Positions 44,725 to 53,910 of a DNA stretch of 64,000 bases are shown in pieces. Source of the stretch: Clostridium aestuarii (GTDB lineage Bacteria; Bacillota; Clostridia; Clostridiales; Clostridiaceae); the NCBI RefSeq assembly GCF_026735135.1, contig NZ_JAPQER010000005.1:124001-188000 (forward strand), written 5' to 3'. The notes beneath the pieces were generated by a model, which saw nothing but the letters and a program-made list of their open reading frames with translations, was not told the DNA's origin and made no database searches. The first letter of the stretch is position 1. The number at the start of each line of letters is the position of its first letter. The translations under genes were made by a program, and so were the position numbers.

Positions 44725-46152
44725 ATGTTATTTAGATTGGAAAGTGATTCAATAGGAGAAAAACAAGTACCAAAATCTGCTTATTATGGAGTTCAAACAT
44801 TAAGAGCTGCAGAAAATTTTAAAATTACGGGTTTAACTATACATCCACAGTTTATAATAGCATTGGCAGAAGTGAAAAAAGCTGCTGCAATAACTAATAT
44901 GAGTGCTAGAGTTTTAGAAGAAAGAATAGGAAATGCTATTATTGAAGCTTGTGATGAAATAATAGCAGGAAATTTACATGAATATTTTATTACTGATCCA
45001 ATTCAAGGTGGAGCTGGAACTTCGATGAATATGAATGCTAATGAGGTTATAGCTAATAGAGCTACAGAAATTTTAGGAGGAGAAAAAGGCGATTATATAG
45101 TACATCCAAATGACCATGTAAATATGGGGCAATCTACTAATGATGTTATTCCAACTAGTGGTAAAATAACAACAGGAAAACTTCTGAATACTGCACTTGA
45201 AAAATTAGAACAATTGTATGAGGCTTTACAAAGCAAGGCTAAAGAATTTGATTGTGTTGTAAAAATGGGTAGAACCCAAATGCAGGATGCCGTTCCAATA
45301 AGATTAGGTCAGGAATTTAATGCTTATTCAAGAGCTATTAAAAGAGATATATGTCGTATTAAAACGACATTGCCAAATTTATTAAGTGTAAATATGGGTG
45401 GAACAGCTGTAGGAACTGGAATTAATGCTGATGAGAGATACGTTGAAAATATTGCTCTTGAATTAAGAGAAGTTACTGGCTTAGACATAACTCAAGCAGA
45501 AGATCTTGTAGATGGAACTCAAAACTTAGATTGTTATGTTGAGGTTTCTGCTGCATTAAAAACTTGTGCTGTTAATTTATCAAAAATGGCAAATGATTTT
45601 AGGTTATTATCTTCTGGACCAAGATGTGGTTTTGGTGAAATTAATCTTCCATCAAAACAAAATGGATCATCAATAATGCCTGGAAAAGTTAATCCTGTTA
45701 TACCAGAAGTAGTTAGTCAAGTTGCATTTAATGTTATAGGAAATGATATGACAATAACTATGGCAGCTGAAGCAGGTCAATTAGAATTAAATGCGTTTGA
45801 ACCAGTAGTATTTTATAAATTATTTCAATCTATAGATACCATTAAAAATGGTGTAGATACTTTTGTTAAAAATTGTATTAAAGGTATAACTGCTAACGAT
45901 AAACGCTGCAAAGAGTTAGTTTATAATAGTGTTGGAATAATTACGGCTATATGTCCACATGTTGGATATAAGAAAGCTGCTGAAATTGCTAAAAAAGCTA
46001 TTAAAACAGATAAGGCAGTAACGGAAATTGCATTAGAAGAGGGCGTTTTAAATAAAGAAGAAATTGACACAATACTTGATGTATATGGTATGACGGTTCC
46101 AGGAATATCAGGAAAACAATTAATGAAAAATAAGATTTTAAAATTAGCTTAA
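44725..46152 (+). CDS. aspA: Aspartate ammonia-lyase
   Basis: A 475-residue member of the aspartase/fumarase II superfamily. Signatures are GGAGTSMNMNANEVIANRA, HVNMGQSTNDVIPTSGKITT and GSSIMPGKVNPVIPEV with the catalytic loop serine. The start FRLESDSIGEKQVPKSAYYG is characteristic of AspA rather than FumC, and a separate fumarase lies next to it. It converts aspartate to fumarate and ammonia. An AAGGAGG site precedes the ATG. It is the last gene of the module and ends at a terminator. Confidence 0.95.
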   Translation: MLFRLESDSIGEKQVPKSAYYGVQTLRAAENFKITGLTIHPQFIIALAEVKKAAAITNMSARVLEERIGNAIIEACDEIIAGNLHEYFITDPIQGGAGTSMNMNANEVIANRATEILGGEKGDYIVHPNDHVNMGQSTNDVIPTSGKITTGKLLNTALEKLEQLYEALQSKAKEFDCVVKMGRTQMQDAVPIRLGQEFNAYSRAIKRDICRIKTTLPNLLSVNMGGTAVGTGINADERYVENIALELREVTGLDITQAEDLVDGTQNLDCYVEVSAALKTCAVNLSKMANDFRLLSSGPRCGFGEINLPSKQNGSSIMPGKVNPVIPEVVSQVAFNVIGNDMTITMAAEAGQLELNAFEPVVFYKLFQSIDTIKNGVDTFVKNCIKGITANDKRCKELVYNSVGIITAICPHVGYKKAAEIAKKAIKTDKAVTEIALEEGVLNKEEIDTILDVYGMTVPGISGKQLMKNKILKLA

Positions 46153-46161
46153 TTATATAGC

Positions 46162-46222
46162 AAAAGAAAAGTTAATTTGTAATGATATCTTGATTATTAC
46201 AGATTAACTTTTCTTTGTTTTT
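46162..46222 (+). terminator. Terminator after aspA
   Basis: AAAAGAAAAGTTAAT pairs with ATTAACTTTTCTTT across a 26-base loop, then GTTTTTTG. Confidence 0.75.
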
Positions 46223-46374
46223 TGATAATTTTAATATGTATTTATAGTATAGTTTTTTTTATGATAGAAAATATATAAATATATATTCTATCATAGTAAT
46301 AGAGTATAATAGTAAAAAAGGAAAAATTATTGGTATATATCAAAAAAATATAATAAAAATAGGAGAAGATGATA

Positions 46375-47238
46375 ATGAATGATTTTTTAACAAACGATAT
46401 CAATATAGAAATTATAAAGTATATTCAAACGTTTTCTAATTCTTTCTTAGATAAATTTGCAGAGGGTATAACAATGATGGGAGAACAATATTTTTTTATA
46501 ATGATTATAGCTATCATATTTTGGTGTGTTGACAAAAAGTTTGGATATAGATTGGGATTTACACTTATTTCAAGTATGGTTATTAATGGAGCTATAAAAG
46601 AAATATTAAAAGTTCCTCGTATTTTTGGAACAGAAGGGATAAGATCTCTAAGGATTAACACAGCTACTGGTTATTCTTTTCCAAGTGGACATACTCAAGG
46701 CGTTGCCACATTTTGGATGTCGATAATAAGCAATGTTAAAAAAAAATACATATATTTTTTGGGAAGTATAATTGTAATTTTAGTAGCAGTATCCAGAATA
46801 TATCTGGGGGTTCACAGACCCATAGACGTGATAGGCGGAATTGTAATATCTTTAATATGGGTACTTGTATGTAATATTATTTTTAATTATTTAGATAATG
46901 GAGGCAATAAGCTTATATTGTTTAGTATAATAGTTCCTATGTTAATAGGGTTATTTATGTTTAAGACGCATGATTATTATACAATATCTGGTGTGACCTT
47001 AGGATTTTTTGTAGGATATAATATTGAAAGTCAATACATAAAATTTAACGAAAAAACGTCTATGATAATTAATATATTTAAATTTTTGGTTGGAGTGAGT
47101 ATAGTATTAATTATAATGAAAGGATTAAAATTAGTATTCCCCAAATATTTGCTGTTTGACTTTATAAGATATTGTATTATAGGAATATGGATGACATCAG
47201 GTGCGCCGTATTTATTCAAAAAGATAGGATTTGCATAA
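46375..47238 (+). CDS. PAP2 family phosphatase
   Basis: A 287-residue membrane protein with about eight helices and the PAP2 motifs KEILKVPRIFG, SFPSGHTQGVATFWM (the general-acid His) and SRIYLGVHRPIDVIGG (nucleophile His). It dephosphorylates a membrane lipid such as undecaprenyl pyrophosphate or phosphatidic acid. I prefer ATG 46375, since AGGAG lies 9 bases upstream, over ATG 46369. Single gene. The C-terminal half adds four helices beyond the minimal domain. Confidence 0.88.
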   Translation: MNDFLTNDINIEIIKYIQTFSNSFLDKFAEGITMMGEQYFFIMIIAIIFWCVDKKFGYRLGFTLISSMVINGAIKEILKVPRIFGTEGIRSLRINTATGYSFPSGHTQGVATFWMSIISNVKKKYIYFLGSIIVILVAVSRIYLGVHRPIDVIGGIVISLIWVLVCNIIFNYLDNGGNKLILFSIIVPMLIGLFMFKTHDYYTISGVTLGFFVGYNIESQYIKFNEKTSMIINIFKFLVGVSIVLIIMKGLKLVFPKYLLFDFIRYCIIGIWMTSGAPYLFKKIGFA

Positions 47239-47241
47239 AGA

Positions 47242-47292
47242 GAATTTTAAGCTTCAGGTGAAGTTTTTATTCCATCTGAAGCTTAAAAACCC
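47242..47292. repeat. Intergenic hairpin sharing 33 bases with the element at 32211-32250
   Basis: TTAAGCTTCAG (47247-47257) pairs with CTGAAGCTTAA (47276-47286). The loop side GAAGTTTTTATTCCATCTGA is nearly identical to the minus strand at 32211-32250, where the left arm is deleted. Confidence 0.65.
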
Positions 47293-47299
47293 TGGATAA

Positions 47300-47330
47300 A
47301 ATAAGGAAAGTGATAATCACTTTCCTTATT
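47300..47330. terminator. Bidirectional terminator, PAP2 / UPF0210
   Basis: AATAAGGAAAGTGA and TCACTTTCCTTATT around TAA. It overlaps the stop codon of the minus-strand gene. Confidence 0.8.
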
Positions 47331-48687
47331 AGTTTTTAAAACTGTGTATTGGAGCTGGAATTTGTCCGCCTCTTTGAGCAAATGCAGCACTACTAAATTT
47401 ACTTACATTCATTATAGGGGCAGTTCCAAGTAAACCTCCAAATTCAACCATGTCACCAACATTTTTACCAGGTACAGGAATAATTCTAACAGCTGTTGTT
47501 TTGTTATTAATCATACCTATAGCAGCTTCATCTGCTATTATAGCTGAAATTGTTTCAGCTGGTGTATCTCCAGGTATACCAATCATGTCAAGGCCAACAG
47601 AACATACACAAGTCATTGCTTCTAACTTCTCTATATTAATTGAGCCTTTTAATACAGCATCTATCATACCAGCATCTTCAGATACTGGAATAAAAGCACC
47701 ACTAAGCCCGCCAACTTTTGTAGCTGCCATGATACCACCTTTTTTTACAGCGTCATTTAAAAGTGCAAGAGCTGCTGTAGTTCCAGGTGCACCGCAGCTT
47801 TCAATACCCATTTCTTCTAAAACATGAGCTATGCTATCACCTACAGCAGGAGTTGGTGCAAGAGATAAATCAATTATTCCAAATGGAACATTAAGACGTT
47901 TAGAAGCTTCGTTAGCTACTAGTTGACCCATTCTGGTGATTTTAAAAGCAGTTTTCTTTATTGTTTCTGCAACAACATCAAAACTTTCACCTCTAACTGA
48001 TTCAAGAGCTGATTTAACAGTACCCGGTCCGCTTACTCCAACATTTATAACACATTCACCCTGACCTATACCATGAAAAGCACCAGCCATGAAAGGATTA
48101 TCTTCTACGGCATTAGCAAAGACAACGAGTTTAGCGCAGCCAATACCATTTGAATCTTTAGTTAATTCTGCTGTTTGTTTTATGATTTGACCCATTTCAC
48201 GTACAGCATTCATATTTATCCCTACTTTACTTGTACCAACATTAACAGAAGAACATACTAGATCGGTTACACTTAGGGCTTCAGGAAGTGAAGCAATAAG
48301 TTTTTTATCACCTTTAGAATAACCACTATGTACTAAAGCAGAAAAACCACCAATAAAGTTAACTCCTACAGCTTTTGCTGCTTTATCCATAGTTTTAGCA
48401 AATTCAACATAATTATCATCATCGCAGGCTTCTGCAATTAAGGAAATAGGGGTTACTGATATTCTTTTATGAATTATAGGAATACCAAATTCCATTTCAA
48501 TATCTTTACCAACTTTAACTAGATTTTCTGCATATTTTGTTATTTTATCGTATATTTTTTGTCTTGACTTTTCGCCACTAAAACTACAACAATCTCTGAG
48601 TGAAATTCCCATTGTAATAGTACGAATATCTAATTTTTCTTTTTCAATCATTCCAATAGTTTCCATGATTTTATTTTGGTTTATCAT
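47329..48687 (-). CDS. UPF0210 (PFL/DUF711) family protein
   Basis: A 452-residue protein of the widely conserved UPF0210 family: [15 protein letters not shown] near the start, [45 protein letters not shown]-like [14 protein letters not shown], and [20 protein letters not shown]. The fold is related to glycyl radical-type barrels, but the function is unknown. It is the second gene of a pair with an ACT-domain protein 17 bases upstream; this pairing is conserved in Firmicutes. GGGGTGA precedes the ATG. Confidence 0.9.
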   Translation of the reverse strand: MINQNKIMETIGMIEKEKLDIRTITMGISLRDCCSFSGEKSRQKIYDKITKYAENLVKVGKDIEMEFGIPIIHKRISVTPISLIAEACDDDNYVEFAKTMDKAAKAVGVNFIGGFSALVHSGYSKGDKKLIASLPEALSVTDLVCSSVNVGTSKVGINMNAVREMGQIIKQTAELTKDSNGIGCAKLVVFANAVEDNPFMAGAFHGIGQGECVINVGVSGPGTVKSALESVRGESFDVVAETIKKTAFKITRMGQLVANEASKRLNVPFGIIDLSLAPTPAVGDSIAHVLEEMGIESCGAPGTTAALALLNDAVKKGGIMAATKVGGLSGAFIPVSEDAGMIDAVLKGSINIEKLEAMTCVCSVGLDMIGIPGDTPAETISAIIADEAAIGMINNKTTAVRIIPVPGKNVGDMVEFGGLLGTAPIMNVSKFSSAAFAQRGGQIPAPIHSFKN

Positions 48688-48704
48688 AGTGTCACCCCTT
48701 TCTC

Positions 48705-48974
48705 TTAAACGTTATGCATTGAGTTAAATATATCTTCATGTTGTATTTTTATAGATAATTCTAGTTCTTTTCCTGCTTCTTCTAAAAGAGTTTTCAAATC
48801 ATTAAATGGTTTAGTAGATTTGGAAAGATCAACTAACATTATCATAGTAAAATATTCTTGAAGTATAGTTTGACTTATGTCTAAAATATTTACATCGGCA
48901 TTAGATAAAATGTGGCTTACATTAGCAATAATACCTACCTTATCTTTGCCTAACACAGTAATAATAGCTTTCAT
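48705..48974 (-). CDS. ACT-domain protein (UPF0237)
   Basis: An 89-residue single ACT domain ([20 protein letters not shown] and [20 protein letters not shown]), of the GcvR-like UPF0237 family. ACT domains bind small ligands, often amino acids. Co-occurrence with UPF0210 suggests that it regulates or stabilises that protein, but this is inference. A strong GAGGAG site precedes the ATG. First gene of the minus-strand pair. Confidence 0.9.
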   Translation of the reverse strand: MKAIITVLGKDKVGIIANVSHILSNADVNILDISQTILQEYFTMIMLVDLSKSTKPFNDLKTLLEEAGKELELSIKIQHEDIFNSMHNV

Positions 48975-49176
48975 AGTAATTCCTCCTCAGTATAATTGTT
49001 TTATATTATGATATATTAATAAAGAATAAAATGCAACAAACATAAGAATAAATTAATAAAAAACATTATATATACTATACTATTGAATAGTAATATTTAA
49101 TTTGTTATATAGTTTAATTATAATTTATAATATTAATGTTTAATACAATCTATAAAAATATGGTAATCCTGTTTAT

Positions 49177-50037
49177 TTAAAGAACAATTATTTTACCAGT
49201 ACAGTTTATAAAAAAGTTATCACAGCTATTTTTAAATTTGTTAATAGCATTTTCACCAGTACAATGAGAAACTCCTATTAATTTAATATTCAGTTTATTA
49301 AAATATTGTATAGTCTTTTCAATACGAGAATTATCTGCTTCAATAAGATGAGTTCCGCCTATTACTCCATATATTTTTTCACCAGTTCTTTTTTGAATAG
49401 TGTTTATTATATTTACAATTCCAGGATGAGAGCATCCAACTAGAATTAAAAGTCCTTTTTCTGTAGTTATACTAATAGCAATTTCATCTTTAAAGTTATC
49501 AGTCAATAATGTATTGTTGATTTTCATTTTCAGATTTTCATTAAGATACTCAAAATTACATTCTCTTTTAAAATTTGTATGAACTGATATTTTGGAAGTA
49601 AGTTTAACAAAATCTCCAGTTATGTAGTTTATATCCACCTGTTTTTTCATTATATAATCTTTACTAAAGTTTATTCCAATATACTTAGTAAAACCGTTTT
49701 TTAAGGCATTCTCATCTTTAGAATCTTCGAAAATATGGTATTTATCACTATTATCAAAAAAATACTTACTTATATACAAATCTGGTTTAATATCTACTGA
49801 ATCTAAGTATTTTTTAACTCCTCCGCAATGATCATAATGTGCATGGCTCAAAAGTAAATAATCTGTTTTATTAAGATCTATATTTAAAGCTTTTGCATTT
49901 TTTATAAAATCTCCACTTTGACCAGTATCAAATAGTATATTTCCTTCTGAGGTTTCTATAAAAAAAGATAAACCATGTTCATTAATTAAAGATTTATTTT
50001 CACCCAATGTATTTTCGATTAATGTTGTGATTTTCAA
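49177..50037 (-). CDS. MBL-fold metallo-hydrolase
   Basis: A 286-residue metallo-beta-lactamase-fold enzyme with LLLSHAHYDHCGGVKKYL (the H-x-H-x-D-H zinc motif), a distal His in VGCSHPGIVNII and GVIGGTHLIEA. It resembles the group annotated as dihydropteridine/RFA-P-synthase-like hydrolases, but the substrate is unknown. The GVSHCTGENAI segment near the end is typical of this group. A weak GGAGTTGA site precedes the ATG. Single gene. Confidence 0.85.
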   Translation of the reverse strand: MKITTLIENTLGENKSLINEHGLSFFIETSEGNILFDTGQSGDFIKNAKALNIDLNKTDYLLLSHAHYDHCGGVKKYLDSVDIKPDLYISKYFFDNSDKYHIFEDSKDENALKNGFTKYIGINFSKDYIMKKQVDINYITGDFVKLTSKISVHTNFKRECNFEYLNENLKMKINNTLLTDNFKDEIAISITTEKGLLILVGCSHPGIVNIINTIQKRTGEKIYGVIGGTHLIEADNSRIEKTIQYFNKLNIKLIGVSHCTGENAINKFKNSCDNFFINCTGKIIVL

Positions 50038-50207
50038 ATATAATCAACTCCTAATTCCAAGTTTATATACACTAATAATACCTTTTTTACATAAATGTGT
50101 AAAGCTAATTACAAGGGTTGCTTTGTAATCGAATAAATTAACGATTTTAGTTGAGAATTTTATATAAACACTTTATAATAAGAATAAAAAAATAAAGGAA
50201 GTTAAAA

Positions 50208-51104
50208 ATGGATGAACAAAGGCTAATTACTGCTTTAATTGAAGAAAATATAAAACAAACACCTATAAGTATGAAAAAGATGAATTTAGGATTTATAAAT
50301 ATGGTTTATGATGTAGAATTTCCTGGAAAAGAAATTATTATTAGAATTAACCATGATAAAAATAATTTTATAGGAGTAGAACAAAATATAGAAAAATTAA
50401 AAGAATTAGGACTTCCGGTATCTAATATATTGTATATCGACTTAAGTAAGAAGAAATATGATGTTGCTTATATGATTATGGAAAAAATTCCTGGGCGAGA
50501 TTTAAGATATGAAATAGAAAACATGTCTAAGGAACAAATGACAAATATTGCAGATAAAATTATATTTTATCAAAACAAAGTTGGAAAACTTTGTTTAGGA
50601 AAAGGATTTGGAAGATGTAATATAGGTGAAAAAGGTAAATATGAATCATGGACAGAATTTATAAAGGATGAAGTTAATAAAGTTAAAGAAAGTATTGACT
50701 TAGAAATTTATAACAAAATTATAACAATCATGTATGAATTTAAAGTTTATTTTGATAGTGTTAGTCCAACATGTTTTCTTGATGATATAACTCTTAAAAA
50801 TGTTATTATAAAGGAAGGCAAACTTGAAGGGCTTATAGACTTCGATTGGGTATGTTATGGGGACCCTCTTTACACCATAGCTTTAGTTCAAACAGGAACT
50901 ATGGTTCATTTAAATGACAAATGTATGTATTATGTAGAAGAATTATGTAAATTTTGGAATGTAACAGATTTTCAAAGAAAGGTAATAGATTTTTATTCAT
51001 TAATTCATGCAGCAAAATTTGTGAATTTTCAATTAAAAATGAATAATAAATATTTAATAAAGGTTTTAAATGATAAAATTAATGTTTTAATAAAAAGGAT
51101 GTAA
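50208..51104 (+). CDS. APH-like phosphotransferase family protein with altered catalytic loop
   Basis: A 298-residue protein with an aminoglycoside-phosphotransferase/choline-kinase-like fold: an N-lobe with EIIIRINHDKNNF, a hinge with MIMEKIPGRDL, and a catalytic loop FLDDITLKNVI followed by GLIDFDWVCYGDP. The usual H-x-D-x4-N motif keeps Asp193 and Asn198 but has Leu191 in place of His, and Asp211 corresponds to the metal-binding Asp. It could still be a small-molecule kinase. AAAGGAAG precedes the ATG. The transglutaminase gene follows after 12 bases. Confidence 0.8.
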   Translation: MDEQRLITALIEENIKQTPISMKKMNLGFINMVYDVEFPGKEIIIRINHDKNNFIGVEQNIEKLKELGLPVSNILYIDLSKKKYDVAYMIMEKIPGRDLRYEIENMSKEQMTNIADKIIFYQNKVGKLCLGKGFGRCNIGEKGKYESWTEFIKDEVNKVKESIDLEIYNKIITIMYEFKVYFDSVSPTCFLDDITLKNVIIKEGKLEGLIDFDWVCYGDPLYTIALVQTGTMVHLNDKCMYYVEELCKFWNVTDFQRKVIDFYSLIHAAKFVNFQLKMNNKYLIKVLNDKINVLIKRM

Positions 51105-51116
51105 AAGAGGGATAAA

Positions 51117-52304
51117 ATGAAAAAAATAAATAGAGATTTAAAAGTATTTTTTGCAGTGGTATTAGCAGCACTGTTTTTTATGAATATTAAAGTTTTTGCA
51201 GAAGAGACAAACTATAAAATTTGGGAAACTAAGAATAATATTGAAAGTAATAAGGTATGGACTATAAAGTTTAATTACCCAATAGATATACATACAATTG
51301 AAAGTAATGTTAAAGTTGTAGAAAAAGAAACAAAAAAAAGTAAAGATATAAAAGTAAGTTGTAATGAGAATGGAAAGTCTTTAAAAGTAGTTCCGTTAAA
51401 AAAATATGAAAACATGGAGACATATACCTTATTAATAGAAAAAGGTTTAAAAACCAAAGAAGGCAAAAAAATAGATAAGCCTATAAAATTTGATTTCACA
51501 ATTAAAAATGAAAATGAAATTGAAAAAGTTTGGACAGAAAAAGACATAAATAGTTATGATGAGTTTTATAAAGCCATTAAAGAAACATTAGAGAATTTTG
51601 AAACAAAAGTTATTATTAATATAAAAAATTATGATTCAGATAAATATAAAATAGACATTTTAAATAATATTATAGAAACTTATCCTGAGATGGATTATGG
51701 TTATAATGGTGCTAATGCAAATATAGTGTTAGATAGTAATGGTAATGCAAAAATGACAATGAATATAGAGTATCAGTTTTCAAGAGATTATATGAAGAAA
51801 ATGAAAGCAGATTCTGAGGAAAAGGTTAAGGAGATAATAAATAAAATTATTAAACCTGATATGACAGAATATGAAAAAGAATTAGTACTACATGATTATA
51901 TAGTTAATAATTCAAAATACGATAAAAGGTTGTTTACAAATAACATGCCTAATGAATCTTATACTGATTATGGAATATTGGTAAATGGTGTAGGGGTTTG
52001 TTCGGGATATGCAAAGGCGATATATAGGTTAATGAAAGGTGCAGGAATAGAATGCATATATGTTACTGGAGAGGCAGATGATGGAACAGGAAGAATACCG
52101 CATGCATGGAATATTGTAAAGATAGAAGGAGAGTACTATCATCTTGATATTACTTTTGATGATCCTATAACCTATAATGGAAAGAATATATTAACATATA
52201 ATTACTTTAATTTAACAGATGGCAAAATATCACAAGATCACATTTGGAATACTAACATATATCCTAAGTGTACTAGCACTAGGTATAGTTATTATAAAAA
52301 ATAA
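51117..52304 (+). CDS. Secreted transglutaminase-like cysteine protease with SbsA Ig-like domain
   Basis: A 395-residue exported protein. Signal peptide at residues 1-28 (FFAVVLAALFFMNIKVFAEE), an Ig-like SbsA/Big_5 domain about 35-130 and a transglutaminase-like domain about 225-380 with the triad Cys295 (GVGVCSGYAKA), His329 (PHAWNIVKI) and Asp344 (HLDITFDDP). It probably acts as a peptidase or in cell-wall protein processing. An AGAGGGAT site precedes the ATG. Spacing suggests co-transcription with the neighbours. Confidence 0.88.
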   Translation: MKKINRDLKVFFAVVLAALFFMNIKVFAEETNYKIWETKNNIESNKVWTIKFNYPIDIHTIESNVKVVEKETKKSKDIKVSCNENGKSLKVVPLKKYENMETYTLLIEKGLKTKEGKKIDKPIKFDFTIKNENEIEKVWTEKDINSYDEFYKAIKETLENFETKVIINIKNYDSDKYKIDILNNIIETYPEMDYGYNGANANIVLDSNGNAKMTMNIEYQFSRDYMKKMKADSEEKVKEIINKIIKPDMTEYEKELVLHDYIVNNSKYDKRLFTNNMPNESYTDYGILVNGVGVCSGYAKAIYRLMKGAGIECIYVTGEADDGTGRIPHAWNIVKIEGEYYHLDITFDDPITYNGKNILTYNYFNLTDGKISQDHIWNTNIYPKCTSTRYSYYKK

Positions 52305-52329
52305 AAAAGAAGGGATGTTTAATAAATAA

Positions 52330-53199
52330 ATGAGATATGAAGGAACTGTATATAGACCACCAAGTGAGGCGTATAGCTTAATTATTCAAGTTACTATAGG
52401 ATGTGCTCATAACGAGTGTACGTTTTGTGACATGTATAAGGATAAAAAATTTAGAGTGAGAAAAATTGAAGAAGTGTATGAAGATTTGGAAAATGCAAGA
52501 AAATATTACGGTGTAGTGAAAAAAATATTTTTAGCAGATGGAGATGCGTTAGTTTTAAAAAATGAATATTTAGAAGCTGTGTTAATAAAAATAAAAGAAT
52601 TATTTCCAGAATGTGAAAGAGTTTCTGTATATGCAACACCTAAAGATGTCATAAGAAAAAGCGAAGAAGATTTAATAAAGCTTAGAGATTTAGGAATTAC
52701 AATTATGTATATGGGAGTAGAGTCAGGAAGTGATGAAATATTAAAGGATGTAAAAAAGGGAGTGACTTCTCAAGAAATGATTCAAGCAGGAAAAAAGATT
52801 GTTCAGAGTGGAATAAAGCTGTCTGTAACTTTAATTTCTGGGTTAGGAGGAAAAGAAAAATGGAAGCAGCACGCTGTTGAATCTGCAAGAGTAATAAGTG
52901 AAATAGACCCACACTATTTAGGGTTACTTACTCTTATGGTTAATCCTAATACAGAAATGTATGAAAAGTTTAAAGATGGTGAAATGGAATTATTATCTCC
53001 AAAGGAAGTTATGGTAGAAACTAGAGAACTTATTAAAAATTTAGAGGTAACAAATTGTGTGTTTAGAAGTAACCATGCCTCTAATTATGCACCGCTTGCA
53101 GCAAATTTAAATAAAGAAAAGAAAAGCCTTCTTAATCAATTAGATAATTTAATAGAAGAAGATTGCGAATTTAAAGGTGAGGTATTTAGAAGATTTTAA
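52330..53199 (+). CDS. Radical SAM protein
   Basis: A 289-residue radical SAM enzyme with the cluster motif GCAHNECTFCDMYKDK (C-x4-C-x2-C, common in this subfamily in place of C-x3-C), a glycine-rich SAM region with YMGVESGSDEILKDV and a Cys-containing C-terminus. The 4Fe-4S cluster cleaves SAM to start a radical reaction; the substrate is unknown. GAAGGGAT precedes the ATG, and it may be in a transcript with the transglutaminase gene (25-base gap). Confidence 0.88.
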   Translation: MRYEGTVYRPPSEAYSLIIQVTIGCAHNECTFCDMYKDKKFRVRKIEEVYEDLENARKYYGVVKKIFLADGDALVLKNEYLEAVLIKIKELFPECERVSVYATPKDVIRKSEEDLIKLRDLGITIMYMGVESGSDEILKDVKKGVTSQEMIQAGKKIVQSGIKLSVTLISGLGGKEKWKQHAVESARVISEIDPHYLGLLTLMVNPNTEMYEKFKDGEMELLSPKEVMVETRELIKNLEVTNCVFRSNHASNYAPLAANLNKEKKSLLNQLDNLIEEDCEFKGEVFRRF

Positions 53200-53342
53200 A
53201 TAATTAATAAATAGTTAACAAATTATTAATACTTTTTTAAATGATATTTAGTACCATATATATATTCCGTATGATATAATTTATATATAAATCATTTATA
53301 TGTGAGAAAATTAATTTTTTATTTTGAAAAGAGGGATAAAAT

Positions 53343-53651
53343 ATGGAATATTATAATAAGAGTTTTAATATTGGCAATTCGTTAAAATCGGTATTAAAGT
53401 GGTGTGTATTTGCAGTGATTTTGGTAATAGTGTTAAAAGGGATTTTTCTTTTAATTCCGTTAGGAATTGCTGGATGGGCAGTTTATAAAGTTGTTAAATT
53501 TGTACAGATGAGAATAGTAAAACAAGGTATTAAAAAAGATAAAGTTCAAAGTGTGATGAATGAAAAAGTTGAATGGAATGCTGAATTTAATATGGATGAT
53601 ATAGTTCAATCTAGTATAATAGATGTTGAATATGAAGAAATTAACAAATAA
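53343..53651 (+). CDS. Hypothetical membrane protein, 102 aa
   Basis: A 102-residue protein with one long or two short hydrophobic segments at residues 20-48 (VFAVILVIVLKGIFLLIPLG) and a charged cytoplasmic tail ending VEYEEINK. I do not recognise the family. GAGGGAT lies before the ATG, and a strong terminator directly follows. It is a single gene. Confidence 0.65.
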   Translation: MEYYNKSFNIGNSLKSVLKWCVFAVILVIVLKGIFLLIPLGIAGWAVYKVVKFVQMRIVKQGIKKDKVQSVMNEKVEWNAEFNMDDIVQSSIIDVEYEEINK

Positions 53652-53655
53652 ATAT

Positions 53656-53693
53656 AATAAAAGAATGGCTGATATTTATGCCATTCTTTTATT
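53656..53693 (+). terminator. Terminator after the 102-residue gene
   Basis: AATAAAAGAATGGC pairs perfectly with GCCATTCTTTTATT. Confidence 0.85.
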
Positions 53694-53718
53694 ATATAGT
53701 ATAAAAATGTGGGGAAAC

Positions 53719-53757
53719 TATCTATAAGAAAAGTGCAACGCACTTTTCTTATAGATA
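53719..53757. repeat. Palindrome, second copy of the 22469 repeat
   Basis: TATCTATAAGAAAAGTGC, AAC, GCACTTTTCTTATAGATA: a perfect 18-bp stem, almost identical to 22469-22507. It stands free of any coding end. Confidence 0.85.
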
Positions 53758-53870
53758 ACAATTGACAGATTGAAAGAGATAATTAACAGAGCTTAATTGT
53801 AAATTCCAAATTTCAACAAGCTGCAATGTTGTTATGTTAGAAAAAAAAATTAGGCTTTACTTATATAGTA
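53758..53870. repeat. Degenerate copy of the MITE-like element plus a shared AT-rich box
   Basis: On the minus strand this contains ACAATTAAGCTCTGTTAATT, close to AGAATTAAGCTCTGCTTAATT at 31351. It is followed at 53850-53869 by AAATTAGGCTTTACTTATAT, also found (one change) at 23688. No coding capacity. Confidence 0.5.
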
Positions 53871-53910
53871 ATAATGAAATTAACTAAAAAATAATATGAG
53901 GTGTAGATAA

